In this document: in pieces, positions 1-7,530 of the stretch | Position numbering within the stretch: the first letter of the stretch is position 1 | Layout of the letters: every line of letters begins with the position of its first letter | NCBI RefSeq assembly: GCF_016909185.1 | Contig: NZ_JAFBFH010000038.1 | Span: 1 to 45,314 of the forward strand | DNA from: Siminovitchia thermophila | GTDB lineage: Bacteria > Bacillota > Bacilli > Bacillales > Bacillaceae_C | Direction: 5' to 3' | Length of the DNA stretch: 45,314 nucleotides | Position numbers and translations under genes: made by a program | Notes under the pieces: model-generated | Database searches by the model: none | What the model was told of the DNA's origin: nothing | What the model saw: only the letters and a program-made list of their open reading frames with translations

Positions 1-41
1 AAGAATACTTCTTTTACATAAGTATAAAAAAATTGGAAGTC

Positions 42-82
42 ATGTTGGGTAGGTGAGATTCCATCTCACTTCACCCCAACAT
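42..82. terminator. Imperfect inverted repeat, possible terminator of an upstream gene
   Basis: ATGTTGGG at the left pairs with CCCAACAT at the right, and an inner GTGAGA/TCTCAC arm continues the hairpin. The following T-run is not immediate (a run of seven T lies near 98-104), so the terminator call is tentative. The rest of 1-230 shows no gene. Confidence 0.35.
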
Positions 83-210
83 TTGACATAGAACCGTTTT
101 TTTATGGCTCCTCATTTCCTTTTCTTTCCTTTCGTTATGGCTCGTCCCGCAAAACGCCACACATAAGTATGAATTTTCTTCCAACAGCAAGATCGGGCCC
201 AATCGGGTCC

Positions 211-240
211 GTATTTTTTCTTAGTCCCCAAGCCATACTA
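211..240 (+). promoter_or_regulatory. Possible forespore sigma-G promoter of sspK
   Basis: CATACTA at 234-240 matches the -10 of SigG/SigF promoters. GTATTT at 211-216, 17 bases upstream, is an acceptable -35. SspK-type SASPs are known to be made in the forespore under SigG, so position and gene agree. This is pattern matching by eye only. Confidence 0.45.
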
Positions 241-285
241 CCGATAAGCGGATGGATGTCCGCGCTATTGGGAGGTGAATATTCA

Positions 286-453
286 TTGCGCAACAAAGCA
301 AAACACTTTCCATATGAAAACAAAAATCAGTTGGATTTAAACCCCCGTGCTAAAGCAATATATGCTTCAAAGCGGGCGGACGGAACGATCAATACGACCC
401 CGCAAGCAAGAATGAGGGAGTCCGGAGCAAGGGATGAAAGTCGAAACGATTAG
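286..453 (+). CDS. sspK: Small acid-soluble spore protein K (SspK)
   Basis: A 55-residue, very basic and hydrophilic protein. It begins MRNKAKHFP and carries [19 protein letters not shown]-type motifs, which match the SspK family of minor SASPs found in the spore core. The start is the TTG at 286, chosen because GGAGGTG at 271-277 is well spaced from it and because family members begin MRNKAK. The frame is open further upstream, but that extension does not look like coding sequence. A possible SigG promoter lies just upstream. The YpzG-like gene follows after 11 bases and is probably co-transcribed. Minor SASPs are made late in the forespore and are dispensable; their exact function is not known. 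Confidence 0.85.
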   Translation: MRNKAKHFPYENKNQLDLNPRAKAIYASKRADGTINTTPQARMRESGARDESRND

Positions 454-464
454 GGGTGTTTTAT

Positions 465-626
465 TTGCGAAAAAAAGACCTTACTCATTTAAACCGAAAT
501 CTGACACCTTTCAACAGAGGCTGGTATAGGCCGAAACATAGTGATTCCCAAGTGAACGGCGAAACTGAACAAACACAGCAGATGATCATCACCGAAAAAG
601 ATGCCGTCAAAAGATACAAAAGATAA
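465..626 (+). CDS. YpzG-like small protein
   Basis: A 53-residue protein starting at TTG 465, preceded by AGGGGTG. The centre reads WYRPKHSDSQVNGETEQTQ, which I recognise as the conserved core of the YpzG family (a W-x-RPK patch followed by SQVNGET). The family is restricted to spore-forming Bacillaceae and its function is unknown. It lies 11 bases after sspK in the same direction, which suggests a shared sporulation-stage transcript (inference). It ends just before a bidirectional hairpin at 635-655. Confidence 0.7.
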   Translation: MRKKDLTHLNRNLTPFNRGWYRPKHSDSQVNGETEQTQQMIITEKDAVKRYKR

Positions 627-634
627 ATAAATGA

Positions 635-655
635 GCACAGCGGACTACGCTGTGC
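635..655. terminator. Bidirectional hairpin between ypzG-like gene and yfhH
   Basis: GCACAGCG and CGCTGTGC form an 8-bp perfect stem between two convergent genes. The T-runs are weak on both sides, so efficiency is uncertain. Confidence 0.55.
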
Positions 656-658
656 CCT

Positions 659-973
659 TTACTTCAACAAAGATATTGGCAGGGCTTCTTCTTTGCCGGA
701 TCCTCCCAAACGATACCCCCATGCAAATACACCGTTCAAATAGTCAATTTTAAAATAGCTTCCGGGATCGCCGTCTATGCCATATATAGTGCCTGGTTTA
801 AAGTCGGCTGGGTCCAATAAGTACGCTTTTGCCATCACCGCTTTGCGTTCCAAAACGGCAAATTGGTTCACCATCCCCATTTGCTCCGCTTTACGAGCTT
901 CTTCCTTCACTTTCGCTATTTCGGCTTTCAGCTCAGCTTCTGTCATTTGGCTATATCTTTTTTCATTCTCCAT
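659..973 (-). CDS. yfhH: YfhH family protein (DUF1811)
   Basis: A 104-residue protein that follows recX on the minus strand, as in B. subtilis. The N-terminal third is a charged helix (MTEAELKAEIAKVKEEARKAEQ). The C-terminal part (GTIYGIDGDPGSYFKIDYLNGVFAWGYR) looks like a small beta barrel, which is characteristic of YfhH. The start at 973 is preferred because GGAGG lies 8 bases upstream inside the 3' end of recX, giving an 11-base overlap and likely translational coupling. A start at 991 would have no such site. No biochemical role is established for the family. Confidence 0.8.
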   Translation of the reverse strand: MENEKRYSQMTEAELKAEIAKVKEEARKAEQMGMVNQFAVLERKAVMAKAYLLDPADFKPGTIYGIDGDPGSYFKIDYLNGVFAWGYRLGGSGKEEALPISLLK

Positions 974-1775
974 TTTCGGCATCCTCCGCATCTTTTTCTA
1001 CATAACGGATAATCAAATCCATTGCAAACCCTTTCCGATACAAAGCCTGTTTCATTCTTTGTTTATATTCGTAACCAGAAAATTTGCTGAATCTCCTTTT
1101 CGCTTTGTCGCCTTCTCTTACGATCGCTTCCCACTCTTCATCTTCATCTTTTTCAATAGCAATCTTATTCATGGCTTCGTTGATGATCTCAAAAGGAAAA
1201 CCTTTGGTTGACAATGCATACTCCACTTTTTGCTTTCGCATTCGTTCAGACAGTTTATGGTGTTGTTTGGCGAATTTATTGCCCAATACAATCGCGTTTG
1301 CTATTTGCTGGTCTCGTGTATATTCCTCCATTGCCGCTTCGAGCACGGGTTCTTTGATCCCTTTTTTTAACAGTTCTTGTTGGATGACAGCAGGCCCTTT
1401 TCTCCCCATGTTCATGGCCGTCCGTACATAAGCTTTGGCAAATTCCAGATCATCCGTCAATTTTTCCTGTCTTAATTGATGTAAAACGGCATCAATAATC
1501 GAATCATCCCAATCCTTTTTCTTAAGGTGGCTCCGTATTTCCTGTTCCGACCGCATGCGAAAAGACAAAAAGCGCAAAGCCACATGAAAAGCTTTTCTGA
1601 TTTCATCTGCGTGTTGAATTTGTGTGATCTCCAAGTCCGTTATCTGCTTTCCTTTTTTTAACTGAAAACGAATTAGTACATCTTCATCGACGCTGAAAGC
1701 ATACTGTTCGTCGAGGAAAATATTGTACCGCGCCCCTTTTTGCTTTTGGGTAGAGATTTTAGTAATAATGGGCAT
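963..1775 (-). CDS. recX: Recombination regulator RecX
   Basis: A 270-residue member of the RecX family, which binds RecA filaments in the cytoplasm and modulates their stability during DNA repair. It has the long form typical of Bacillus, with repeated three-helix RecX units. Visible family segments include FLSFRMRSEQEIRSHLKKKDWDD near 88-110, DDLEFAKAYVRTAMNMGRKGP near 127-147 and a third unit YEYKQRMKQALYRKGF near 236-251. yfhH overlaps its 3' end. recA is not in the window, so regulation by proximity is not implied. Confidence 0.92.
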   Translation of the reverse strand: MPIITKISTQKQKGARYNIFLDEQYAFSVDEDVLIRFQLKKGKQITDLEITQIQHADEIRKAFHVALRFLSFRMRSEQEIRSHLKKKDWDDSIIDAVLHQLRQEKLTDDLEFAKAYVRTAMNMGRKGPAVIQQELLKKGIKEPVLEAAMEEYTRDQQIANAIVLGNKFAKQHHKLSERMRKQKVEYALSTKGFPFEIINEAMNKIAIEKDEDEEWEAIVREGDKAKRRFSKFSGYEYKQRMKQALYRKGFAMDLIIRYVEKDAEDAENGE

Positions 1776-1815
1776 ATTTTTTCACCCTCGTTCCATAAGC
1801 TATATGTATTTTAAC

Positions 1816-2025
1816 ATAAAGTGAAACTTCCATCAGCGAAAGACTTTTTATTGGCAGTCTCCGCCAGTGGCATTTTTCGCGCTGACATTGCTGTCAAAGC
1901 TTCCCTTGTCTCAACCCGTACATTCTGCACATCGAAAAGACTTCGGGGCATGTGGTGTGTCGCTGCGGAAGTTTTCCTTTTTATTGATCTGACCTAACCG
2001 GGCTTTTACTGGCAATTGTTCTTTT
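1816..2025. repeat. Intergenic region with degenerate copies of dispersed repeats
   Basis: 1816-1842 begins ATAAAGTGAAACTTCCATCAG, close to the head of the 142-bp element repeated at 37376-37659. 1850-2025 shares ordered blocks (GCTTCCCTTGTC, TGTGTCGCTG, CTTTTACTGGCAATTG) with 20230-20530, and more weakly with 35010-35250. No gene is supported here. In B. subtilis yfhF lies in this neighbourhood; it is absent here. Confidence 0.5.
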
Positions 2026-2142
2026 AAGTTTGAGGTCGAATCTAGCTGCCCATTCAAGTGGATAAATATCCATATCTATTTTTGTATGAAGCCAATGAAT
2101 GAAGGCAAAAATGATTACCAAATGACTGGAGGTGCAGGGGCA

Positions 2143-2265
2143 TTGAAAAAAGGCAAAGAGTTCAAATCGAAAAATAAACTTTCTGCGACCCAGGAAGTCC
2201 TTTATCAACGAGAATTTAAACGAGCCGACCGGGCTGGCGGATATGTTGAAAAAGAACGAAAATAA
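2143..2265 (+). CDS. yfhE: YfhE-like small protein
   Basis: A 40-residue basic protein starting at TTG 2143 behind GGAGGTG. It contains LSATQEVLYQREFKRADRAGGY, the conserved signature of the YfhE family, which in B. subtilis sits beside yfhD and recX. It is too short for usual ORF calling. Function is unknown. yfhD follows in the same direction after 83 bases. The context and small basic character fit a sporulation or general-stress protein, but nothing in the sequence proves this. Confidence 0.75.
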   Translation: MKKGKEFKSKNKLSATQEVLYQREFKRADRAGGYVEKERK

Positions 2266-2348
2266 TGAATGAAAACCGGTGAAAAAGCGGCGGCTACACA
2301 TAATATAAAGGCGGGCCAAACCTGCAAATAACGAAAGGGGAGTTCATG

Positions 2349-2534
2349 ATGGGACGTGCACATAACCAAAACCAGCGGGACAAAAACAAGCAAAAACTTC
2401 CGCAGGTGCCGAAAAATGAAAAAAGTGACGGGCAGGATATCGAATTCTCGCAAGAATTAGCCGATCACGAGGATATAGAAGCCCAATTGAGATCCAAGGC
2501 AGCAGACAAACGTGCCCGAAAAAAGCGGACATGA
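2349..2534 (+). CDS. yfhD: YfhD-like small protein
   Basis: A 61-residue hydrophilic protein that begins MGRAHNQNQRDKNKQKLPQ and contains the conserved FSQELADHEDIEAQ...AADKRA segment of the YfhD family. Two adjacent ATG codons (2346, 2349) are possible. 2349 is preferred because AAAGGGGAG ends 6 bases upstream. Its synteny with yfhE, recX and yfhH supports the call. No function is known. A strong terminator follows at 2611-2649. Confidence 0.8.
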   Translation: MGRAHNQNQRDKNKQKLPQVPKNEKSDGQDIEFSQELADHEDIEAQLRSKAADKRARKKRT

Positions 2535-2610
2535 TATTGATTTTTAAGGAAAGGGTCTGTCTTTAACGGGTTCGGTTGCTGGGGAGAAAACAATAAAAAA
2601 CATATTAATT

Positions 2611-2649
2611 AGAGACACAATTCGCATATGAATTGGCGTCTCTTTTTTT
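2611..2649 (+). terminator. Rho-independent terminator after yfhD
   Basis: AGAGAC...AATTC pairs with GAATT...GTCTCT around a GCATAT centre, and TTTTTTT follows immediately. Confidence 0.8.
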
Positions 2650-2705
2650 ATTGATATACCAAAGTTTATCTCGAATTTTCTTTCATCATCTTTACGCTAA
2701 ATTGT

Positions 2706-3140
2706 TATTAAGTCGGACACCAGTCACAAGAACTTGTGAAATTTTAGGAATTGGACGAGGAACTTACTACGATAAGTTGGAATGGCTATATCGAAGATGT
2801 TGGAATTTCTAGAAAAACACGAGACTAAACCTTGGAGCCGAAAGATGTTGCGTCATTAATAATAAATGTTTATGACAACGCTACAAACGCCTTTATTCAA
2901 CAGATTCGAAGAAGGCTATCTATTTTGGAAAGACCATTGACCACCGCCCGTGGCGATGGAAAAAGTTATATCTATTCAAATTTCAATCCAAAGTATGCAC
3001 AGATGGCAATCACTATCCTTCGAACGTATTACAATTTTTGTTTCCCTTTTACATCAAACGGAACAAGGGAGACTCCCGCGCAACGATTGGGTATAACAGA
3101 TAGAACTTTTGATTTGAAAGAAATAATCTATCCAAGATAG
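2706..3140 (+). pseudogene. Transposase remnant
   Basis: The open stretch from 2832 encodes about 100 residues ending ...PAQRLGITDRTFDLKEIIYPR, with NAFIQQIRRRLSILERPL and FNPKYAQMAITILRTYYNFC. I recognise this as the C-terminal end of an insertion-sequence transposase common in Bacillaceae. In another frame, 2706-2815 encodes RTPVTRTCEILGIGRGTYYD, an earlier segment of the same kind of protein, which runs into a stop. The middle of the gene is missing and the frame is broken, so this is a dead copy. The IS family cannot be named securely. A perfect terminator hairpin follows at 3141-3159. Confidence 0.7.
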
Positions 3141-3167
3141 ATCGCTAATAATTAGCGATGTTTTTTT
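3141..3167 (+). terminator. Terminator after transposase remnant
   Basis: ATCGCTAAT and ATTAGCGAT form a perfect hairpin followed by a run of seven T. Confidence 0.75.
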
Positions 3168-3170
3168 GAA

Positions 3171-3197
3171 ATAATACCTTGTATTATTAGGTATTAT
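3171..3197. promoter_or_regulatory. Candidate PadR operator
   Basis: ATAATACC and GGTATTAT are 8-bp perfect inverted arms, 11 bases apart, about 30 bases upstream of the padR start. PadR-family repressors commonly bind such dyads in their own promoters. Autoregulation here is an inference. Confidence 0.5.
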
Positions 3198-3227
3198 ATT
3201 TTATAGTATGGTTAGGAGGCGGTGTAT

Positions 3228-3569
3228 TTGGAAATTAACAAAGAGGTTTTAAAAGGGCATATTGATACGATCATTCTCTCCTTGTTAAGGGATGAGGATA
3301 TGTACGGATATGAAATTGCCAAGTTTGTTCGAGAAAAGAGCGAAGAACAATTCGAATTGAAAGAAGGAACACTTTATTTATCATTAAAGCGCCTAGAGAA
3401 AAACATGTGGATAGAGTCCTATTGGGGAGATGAGCAAGGACCAGGAGGAAGGCGGAAATATTATCGATTAACTCCATCGGGTGAAGAAGGATTAGAACAA
3501 AAGCGCAAAGAATGGGAATTTGTTAAAAATATGATTGATTCGTTTCTTGAAAGGGGAGAAAATAATTGA
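3228..3569 (+). CDS. PadR family transcriptional regulator
   Basis: A 113-residue protein with the PadR winged helix: EVLKGHIDTIILSLLRDEDMYGYEIAKFV at the N-terminus, a wing region EGTLYLSLKRLEKNMWIES, then GPGGRRKYYRLTPSGEEGLE and a C-terminal dimerisation helix. The TTG at 3228 is preferred over the GTG at 3222 because AGGAGG lies 8 bases from it, and family members begin near LEINKE. The next gene overlaps its stop by 4 bases, so the two are translationally coupled. PadR plus a membrane partner with a permease-prefix domain is a recurrent Firmicutes pair. A dyad operator lies in the promoter region. Confidence 0.88.
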   Translation: MEINKEVLKGHIDTIILSLLRDEDMYGYEIAKFVREKSEEQFELKEGTLYLSLKRLEKNMWIESYWGDEQGPGGRRKYYRLTPSGEEGLEQKRKEWEFVKNMIDSFLERGENN

Positions 3570-4267
3570 AACAAGTTGAAGAGTACGTTAACAAGGTTTA
3601 TCGGAATGCGAAAGGCAACAAAGATGAAATCCAAGATTTAAAAAGTGAAATGAAAAGTCATTTACTCGAATCCGTTCACGAATTAATATCCGAGGGAAAA
3701 ACGGAAGAGGAAGCTGTTGAAATCGCCATTGAACGATTTGGTAAAGAGAATGAACTCCGATCACTGATAAATCAGGTATTTCAAACACAAAAAACATTTG
3801 GAAAAAGGCTATTAAATGCTGGATTAGGTATTTTTGCTCTTTCATTAATCATCTTTATTATTACAATAATCCCAATCAATGATATTCACAAAGAACAAAC
3901 TGCTATTGTTAACGATATCCTTGAAATTATTCCGACAGATGGGCAGTTGTCTGAAGCGAATAAAATTGAGATAGAAGAAATTTTGGAGGGTGCGAAATTT
4001 TCTGTTGGGACGGCGGTAGTTAAAAACTACTCAAATGGAGATGAGGTCATATATGAATACACAACGTACGATAACCCTCTTATGAGTAAATTATACAGCT
4101 CATATTACTTTGGTTCGGGATCGCATGGTGTATTTATTGAATCAAAGGATTATTCATTTTTAGGATTATTGGTGTTGTTAGTCGGTGGAACAACCTTTGT
4201 GCTGTTTGCTATGTTATGGGCAATAATTAAAGCATACAATAAACAAAAAACTAAAATACTTAACTAA
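3566..4267 (+). CDS. PadR-partner membrane protein with permease-prefix-like domain
   Basis: A 233-residue protein starting at a TTG that overlaps the padR stop. Residues 1-70 are charged helices (EEYVNKVYRNAKGNKDEI, EEAVEIAIERFGKENEL), like the permease prefix / DUF1700-type domains that accompany PadR genes. A membrane segment lies near 82-103 (GLGIFALSLIIFIITIIPI). It is followed by an extracytoplasmic loop of about 95 residues and a second segment near 198-222 (FLGLLVLLVGGTTFVLFAML). This topology puts both termini inside and a sensor-sized loop outside. The role is probably in envelope-stress or ABC-type regulation with PadR (inference). A terminator follows at 4342. Confidence 0.7.
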   Translation: MKQVEEYVNKVYRNAKGNKDEIQDLKSEMKSHLLESVHELISEGKTEEEAVEIAIERFGKENELRSLINQVFQTQKTFGKRLLNAGLGIFALSLIIFIITIIPINDIHKEQTAIVNDILEIIPTDGQLSEANKIEIEEILEGAKFSVGTAVVKNYSNGDEVIYEYTTYDNPLMSKLYSSYYFGSGSHGVFIESKDYSFLGLLVLLVGGTTFVLFAMLWAIIKAYNKQKTKILN

Positions 4268-4341
4268 ACACGTTAAATATGGATATTAATATATCATTAA
4301 TTGGTAAGTTTAACCAATTACACAAAATTTTTTACATTCTC

Positions 4342-4370
4342 AAACGCTCGGATTTTCTCTGAGCGTTTTT
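4342..4370 (+). terminator. Terminator after padR operon
   Basis: AAACGCTC pairs with GAGCGTTT around an 11-base loop and is followed by T residues. Confidence 0.75.
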
Positions 4371-4481
4371 GCTTGCTATTTAATATGCTGATTCATTGCT
4401 GAATTCCATGCTAATAAGTTTGCGAATTCTTGTTATTAGCATTTTTCTCCTCAACAACCGAACCCGTTAGTCTGCCTTTCC

Positions 4482-5351
4482 TTACTTTTTTTCAATGCTT
4501 CTCCATAAATATAAAGAGGCGTAGCTCAAATATGGTTCCCAGTTTTTTATATAACCATCAATCTCATCCGGGCTTGGCTTACGCTCGAGCTGAAACAGCT
4601 TTTGCAAAGCCTTTTGCAGCCCTATATCCGCTTTTGGAAAAAGATTATTCCTCCCCAATCCAAATAATAGAAAGCTTTGGGCTGTCCAAGGCCCTACTCC
4701 CCTTAACTTGATCAGCTCAGCAATCACTTCCTGATCGGGCAATTGTTTTACATGCTCCAAATTTACATCACCATTGGTGATTTTCCTTGAAATATCGATC
4801 AGATATTCTGCTTTACGCAGGCTCATCCTCAGCTTGCGAAGATCATCCACTTTCAGCGCAGCAACTGTTTCCGGCAAGGGGAAAAACGGCACGCCGTCTA
4901 CTTCAAGGCCGTATGTTTTAACAAATTGCTCGGTTAAAGAAATCGCCAATTTCATATGAATTTGCTGGTGAATGATAGAGCGCATAATGGAAGCATAGAG
5001 AGAAAACTCCAGAACAATTGGTGTACCCCGATGTTCAGAAAAGATATCGCTAAGAACTGTATCGGAAAAATACTGATGAATTTCATCAAGCGGCTTATTC
5101 CATTGAAAAACTCTCATCACTTCGGCAATGATTTTTTCTTTAGTATTGATGTTTTTTCCTCTCAATTTAAATACAGGTTTTTCGGTTGATCCTATCGCCT
5201 GAACATCAACCACTTCCGCATATGGCTCATAAATCGGGACCCGTATAAGCCTTTTTTCACTAGCAATCATATGGAGAGGATCCATGGCAAGCCTGTCCAA
5301 CGCCAAATCAAAATTGTACGGCCCCTCAATCTGAACACGCTCTTCCCACAT
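4482..5351 (-). CDS. AlkA-type DNA-3-methyladenine glycosylase
   Basis: A 289-residue HhH-GPD superfamily DNA glycosylase, resembling B. subtilis YfjP. It would remove alkylated purines to start base-excision repair. The helix-hairpin-helix LRGVGPWTAQSFLLF begins near residue 216, and the catalytic Asp of the family is the D near 242 in PKADIGLQ. The N-terminal 100 residues form the AlkA-type beta domain. The start is the ATG at 5351 with AAAGGAGG just upstream. It lies 336 bases downstream of pdaA on the same strand. The gap contains only a weak hairpin near 5395-5418 and no gene that I can support. Confidence 0.88.
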   Translation of the reverse strand: MWEERVQIEGPYNFDLALDRLAMDPLHMIASEKRLIRVPIYEPYAEVVDVQAIGSTEKPVFKLRGKNINTKEKIIAEVMRVFQWNKPLDEIHQYFSDTVLSDIFSEHRGTPIVLEFSLYASIMRSIIHQQIHMKLAISLTEQFVKTYGLEVDGVPFFPLPETVAALKVDDLRKLRMSLRKAEYLIDISRKITNGDVNLEHVKQLPDQEVIAELIKLRGVGPWTAQSFLLFGLGRNNLFPKADIGLQKALQKLFQLERKPSPDEIDGYIKNWEPYLSYASLYLWRSIEKK

Positions 5352-5687
5352 ATAGCCCCCTCCTTTTGTTTGCTTTATTATATCTTAAAAAAGAAAAAGC
5401 AGCTTCTTTAGCCGCTTTAACCTTCATCATTATATAATTTTCCTCATCATGAATGATTTACACTAGTTTCAGGCTTGTACATTCCACCAAGCTGTTCCTT
5501 CTCTTCATTTTGAAAACCGACAGATTCCAATCATCCATTTCTGCCTAGTTGTTAAAGTCCTTTGTCTTTCTTCCTTCGACACGCTGGGATTCCACCTTTA
5601 AAGCGCTTTTCGTTTTCTCAGTTCATCATTGGATAATAAATTTATAAAGCGCCTGACATAAAGACTAATAAGAATTTATTGAAAGAC

Positions 5688-6485
5688 CTACTGGGAAATC
5701 AATGGATTCTTTATTTTTTCATGTGCGATATAGTCATCCAGGCTTTTAAACGTATAACCCCTCTTTTTCAGATCGCCAATGACTTTTTCCAAAGCGTCGG
5801 CGTTATCCTTGGAGACTGTATGAAGAAGGATCACCGCACCTGGATGGACTTGCGACATGATGTTATCGTATGCATATTTCCATCCTCTTTGCTGATCCGT
5901 TTGCCAATCTTTGAATGCCAATGACCACAAGACATGGTAATAGCCTGCTTCCTTGGCAATTTTTAGGGTTCTTTCGCTTAAAATTCCCCTTGGCGGCCTA
6001 AGATACTGCATTTCAGTCTGTCCGGTCAAAGCAGCTGTTTTTTCTTTCACCATTTCCAGCTCTTCTTTTATTTTGTCATCACTTACCTGTGTTAAATCGG
6101 GATGGCTCCAAGAATGATTCCCAATGATATGTCCTTCCTTTACCATCCGTTTGGCCAGGTCAGGAGCGCTATCTAAATAATGGCCGGTAACAAAAAAAGT
6201 TGCCGGAACTTTTTCTTTTTTTAATACATCCAAGATTTTACCGGTGTAGCCATTTTCATATCCATTATCAAACGTCATATATAACACTTTTTTATCTGGG
6301 CTTCCTTTATAAAAAGCGTCATATTTATTCAGCAATTGTTCATATTCCTGTCCGGCATCAGCCTGCTTTTCTCCGCTTCCCTTTTTAAACCCCCAATGAA
6401 TGGGCGTATTGGATACTGCATTCACCTCGTGTCCATAAAGAAAGAAGAGAAAAAAAAGTGGCAGCCACATCGCCAAGCGTTTCAT
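5688..6485 (-). CDS. pdaA: Delta-lactam-biosynthetic de-N-acetylase PdaA
   Basis: A 265-residue secreted polysaccharide deacetylase (NodB fold, CE4). An N-terminal signal peptide is visible (MKRLAMWLPLFFLFFLYG). Motifs in order: TFDNG at 71-75 (family TFDDG, with the second D as N, as is usual in PdaA), HSWSH with H124 and H128 for metal, RPPRG at 163-167, and VILLHT with H222. PdaA removes the acetyl group from muramic acid during spore-cortex synthesis so that muramic delta-lactam can form, which is needed for germination. The TFDN variant and length support PdaA over other deacetylases. Confidence 0.9.
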   Translation of the reverse strand: MKRLAMWLPLFFLFFLYGHEVNAVSNTPIHWGFKKGSGEKQADAGQEYEQLLNKYDAFYKGSPDKKVLYMTFDNGYENGYTGKILDVLKKEKVPATFFVTGHYLDSAPDLAKRMVKEGHIIGNHSWSHPDLTQVSDDKIKEELEMVKEKTAALTGQTEMQYLRPPRGILSERTLKIAKEAGYYHVLWSLAFKDWQTDQQRGWKYAYDNIMSQVHPGAVILLHTVSKDNADALEKVIGDLKKRGYTFKSLDDYIAHEKIKNPLISQ

Positions 6486-6618
6486 TCACACACCGCCTTT
6501 CAATCTTTTTCTTATATTTTTTCCATTGCAGGGATTTTATCCATGCCATACCTTTCCAAATGCTGTAGTTCATGGCGGAGGCGGCAAGGACAGAGCATCT
6601 TGACAAGATGTTGATAGC

Positions 6619-6641
6619 AAAAAAGAGAGGCTTCTGCCCCT
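6619..6641 (-). terminator. Terminator after yfkD
   Basis: Read on the minus strand, AGGGGC and GCCTCT form a stem around AGAA, followed by TTTTTT. Confidence 0.6.
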
Positions 6642-6642
6642 C

Positions 6643-7449
6643 CTATTCCCTCGTTTCAAATGAAAAGCTTAAATGATCCTGAATCGGAATCCAGGCGCCG
6701 ATTTCTTGTGTCGTCACATTTTTTACGACTATTTTTTGTTTCGTACCTTTTAATAATAAGTATACTTCGCCATAAGTCAGCTTTCCTTTTTCGCTTACTG
6801 CAGGTGCATATGCATATAAATACCCTACGCGAGTGGGCGGAATGTTGTAAACATGCGTATGTTTCGTTCCGGCACCGATGAGTGTTTCAAATGAAAGCGG
6901 CAAATTCACTTTTTCACGCGCTTTTTCCTGCATCATTTTTTGAACGTCTTCGGGGTGGGTCACTTTGGATGTCAAACCGCCCTTGATTGTTTTTTGGGAT
7001 TCCTGTACATAATGAATTTGATAATTGCCTGTTCCGCCCCGGTTATCATAAAAATTTGTATTGATTTTCTGATATTTCCAGTTCGGGTCCGTCTCTTCCG
7101 ATTCATAGTTCAATGCCCATTCTCCCAGAAAAATAGTGGCCCTTGCTCCGAAAGAAAGAGGAGACTTTGTAACAGCCGATTCATTCAATATACGAATCAG
7201 ATTGGGATTTTCAATTTTCACTTTGGAATTCTCCAGCAATTCTTTCGTAAACTTGCTCGGCGCCAAACGAGGAAGCTCGCTGGAAGGGTTTGAAATGGTA
7301 TTTTCTTTTCCTATATTCACTACGGATGAAGGGATTTCAAAGGTTGCTTCTTTACGCAATTCAGGCTCCTTTGCAGCCGTTGCCGTAATAGGGCCCATTG
7401 CCAGGACAAAGGTTAAAAGCAAGAACATAATTTCATGATGCCGTTTCAT
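6643..7449 (-). CDS. yfkD: YfkD-like secreted protein
   Basis: A 268-residue protein that closely follows the B. subtilis YfkD pattern: signal peptide (MFLLLTFVLAMGPITATAA), then ENPNLIRILNESAV, ATIFLGEWALNYESE, WKYQKINTNFYDNRGG and a C-terminal VTTQEIGAWIPIQDHLSF. Synteny with the neighbouring Ca2+/H+ antiporter also matches B. subtilis yfkD-yfkE. The product is extracytoplasmic. Function is unknown; the B. subtilis gene is associated with sporulation. The start is the ATG at 7449 behind AAAGGAG. Confidence 0.85.
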   Translation of the reverse strand: MKRHHEIMFLLLTFVLAMGPITATAAKEPELRKEATFEIPSSVVNIGKENTISNPSSELPRLAPSKFTKELLENSKVKIENPNLIRILNESAVTKSPLSFGARATIFLGEWALNYESEETDPNWKYQKINTNFYDNRGGTGNYQIHYVQESQKTIKGGLTSKVTHPEDVQKMMQEKAREKVNLPLSFETLIGAGTKHTHVYNIPPTRVGYLYAYAPAVSEKGKLTYGEVYLLLKGTKQKIVVKNVTTQEIGAWIPIQDHLSFSFETRE

Positions 7450-7530
7450 GGTGTTTTTACTCCTTTCATCTTAAAAGCGGCGTTATGTTGATGCGTTTAT
7501 TTTTTCCTAATTGCCCCGGATTATCCACCC

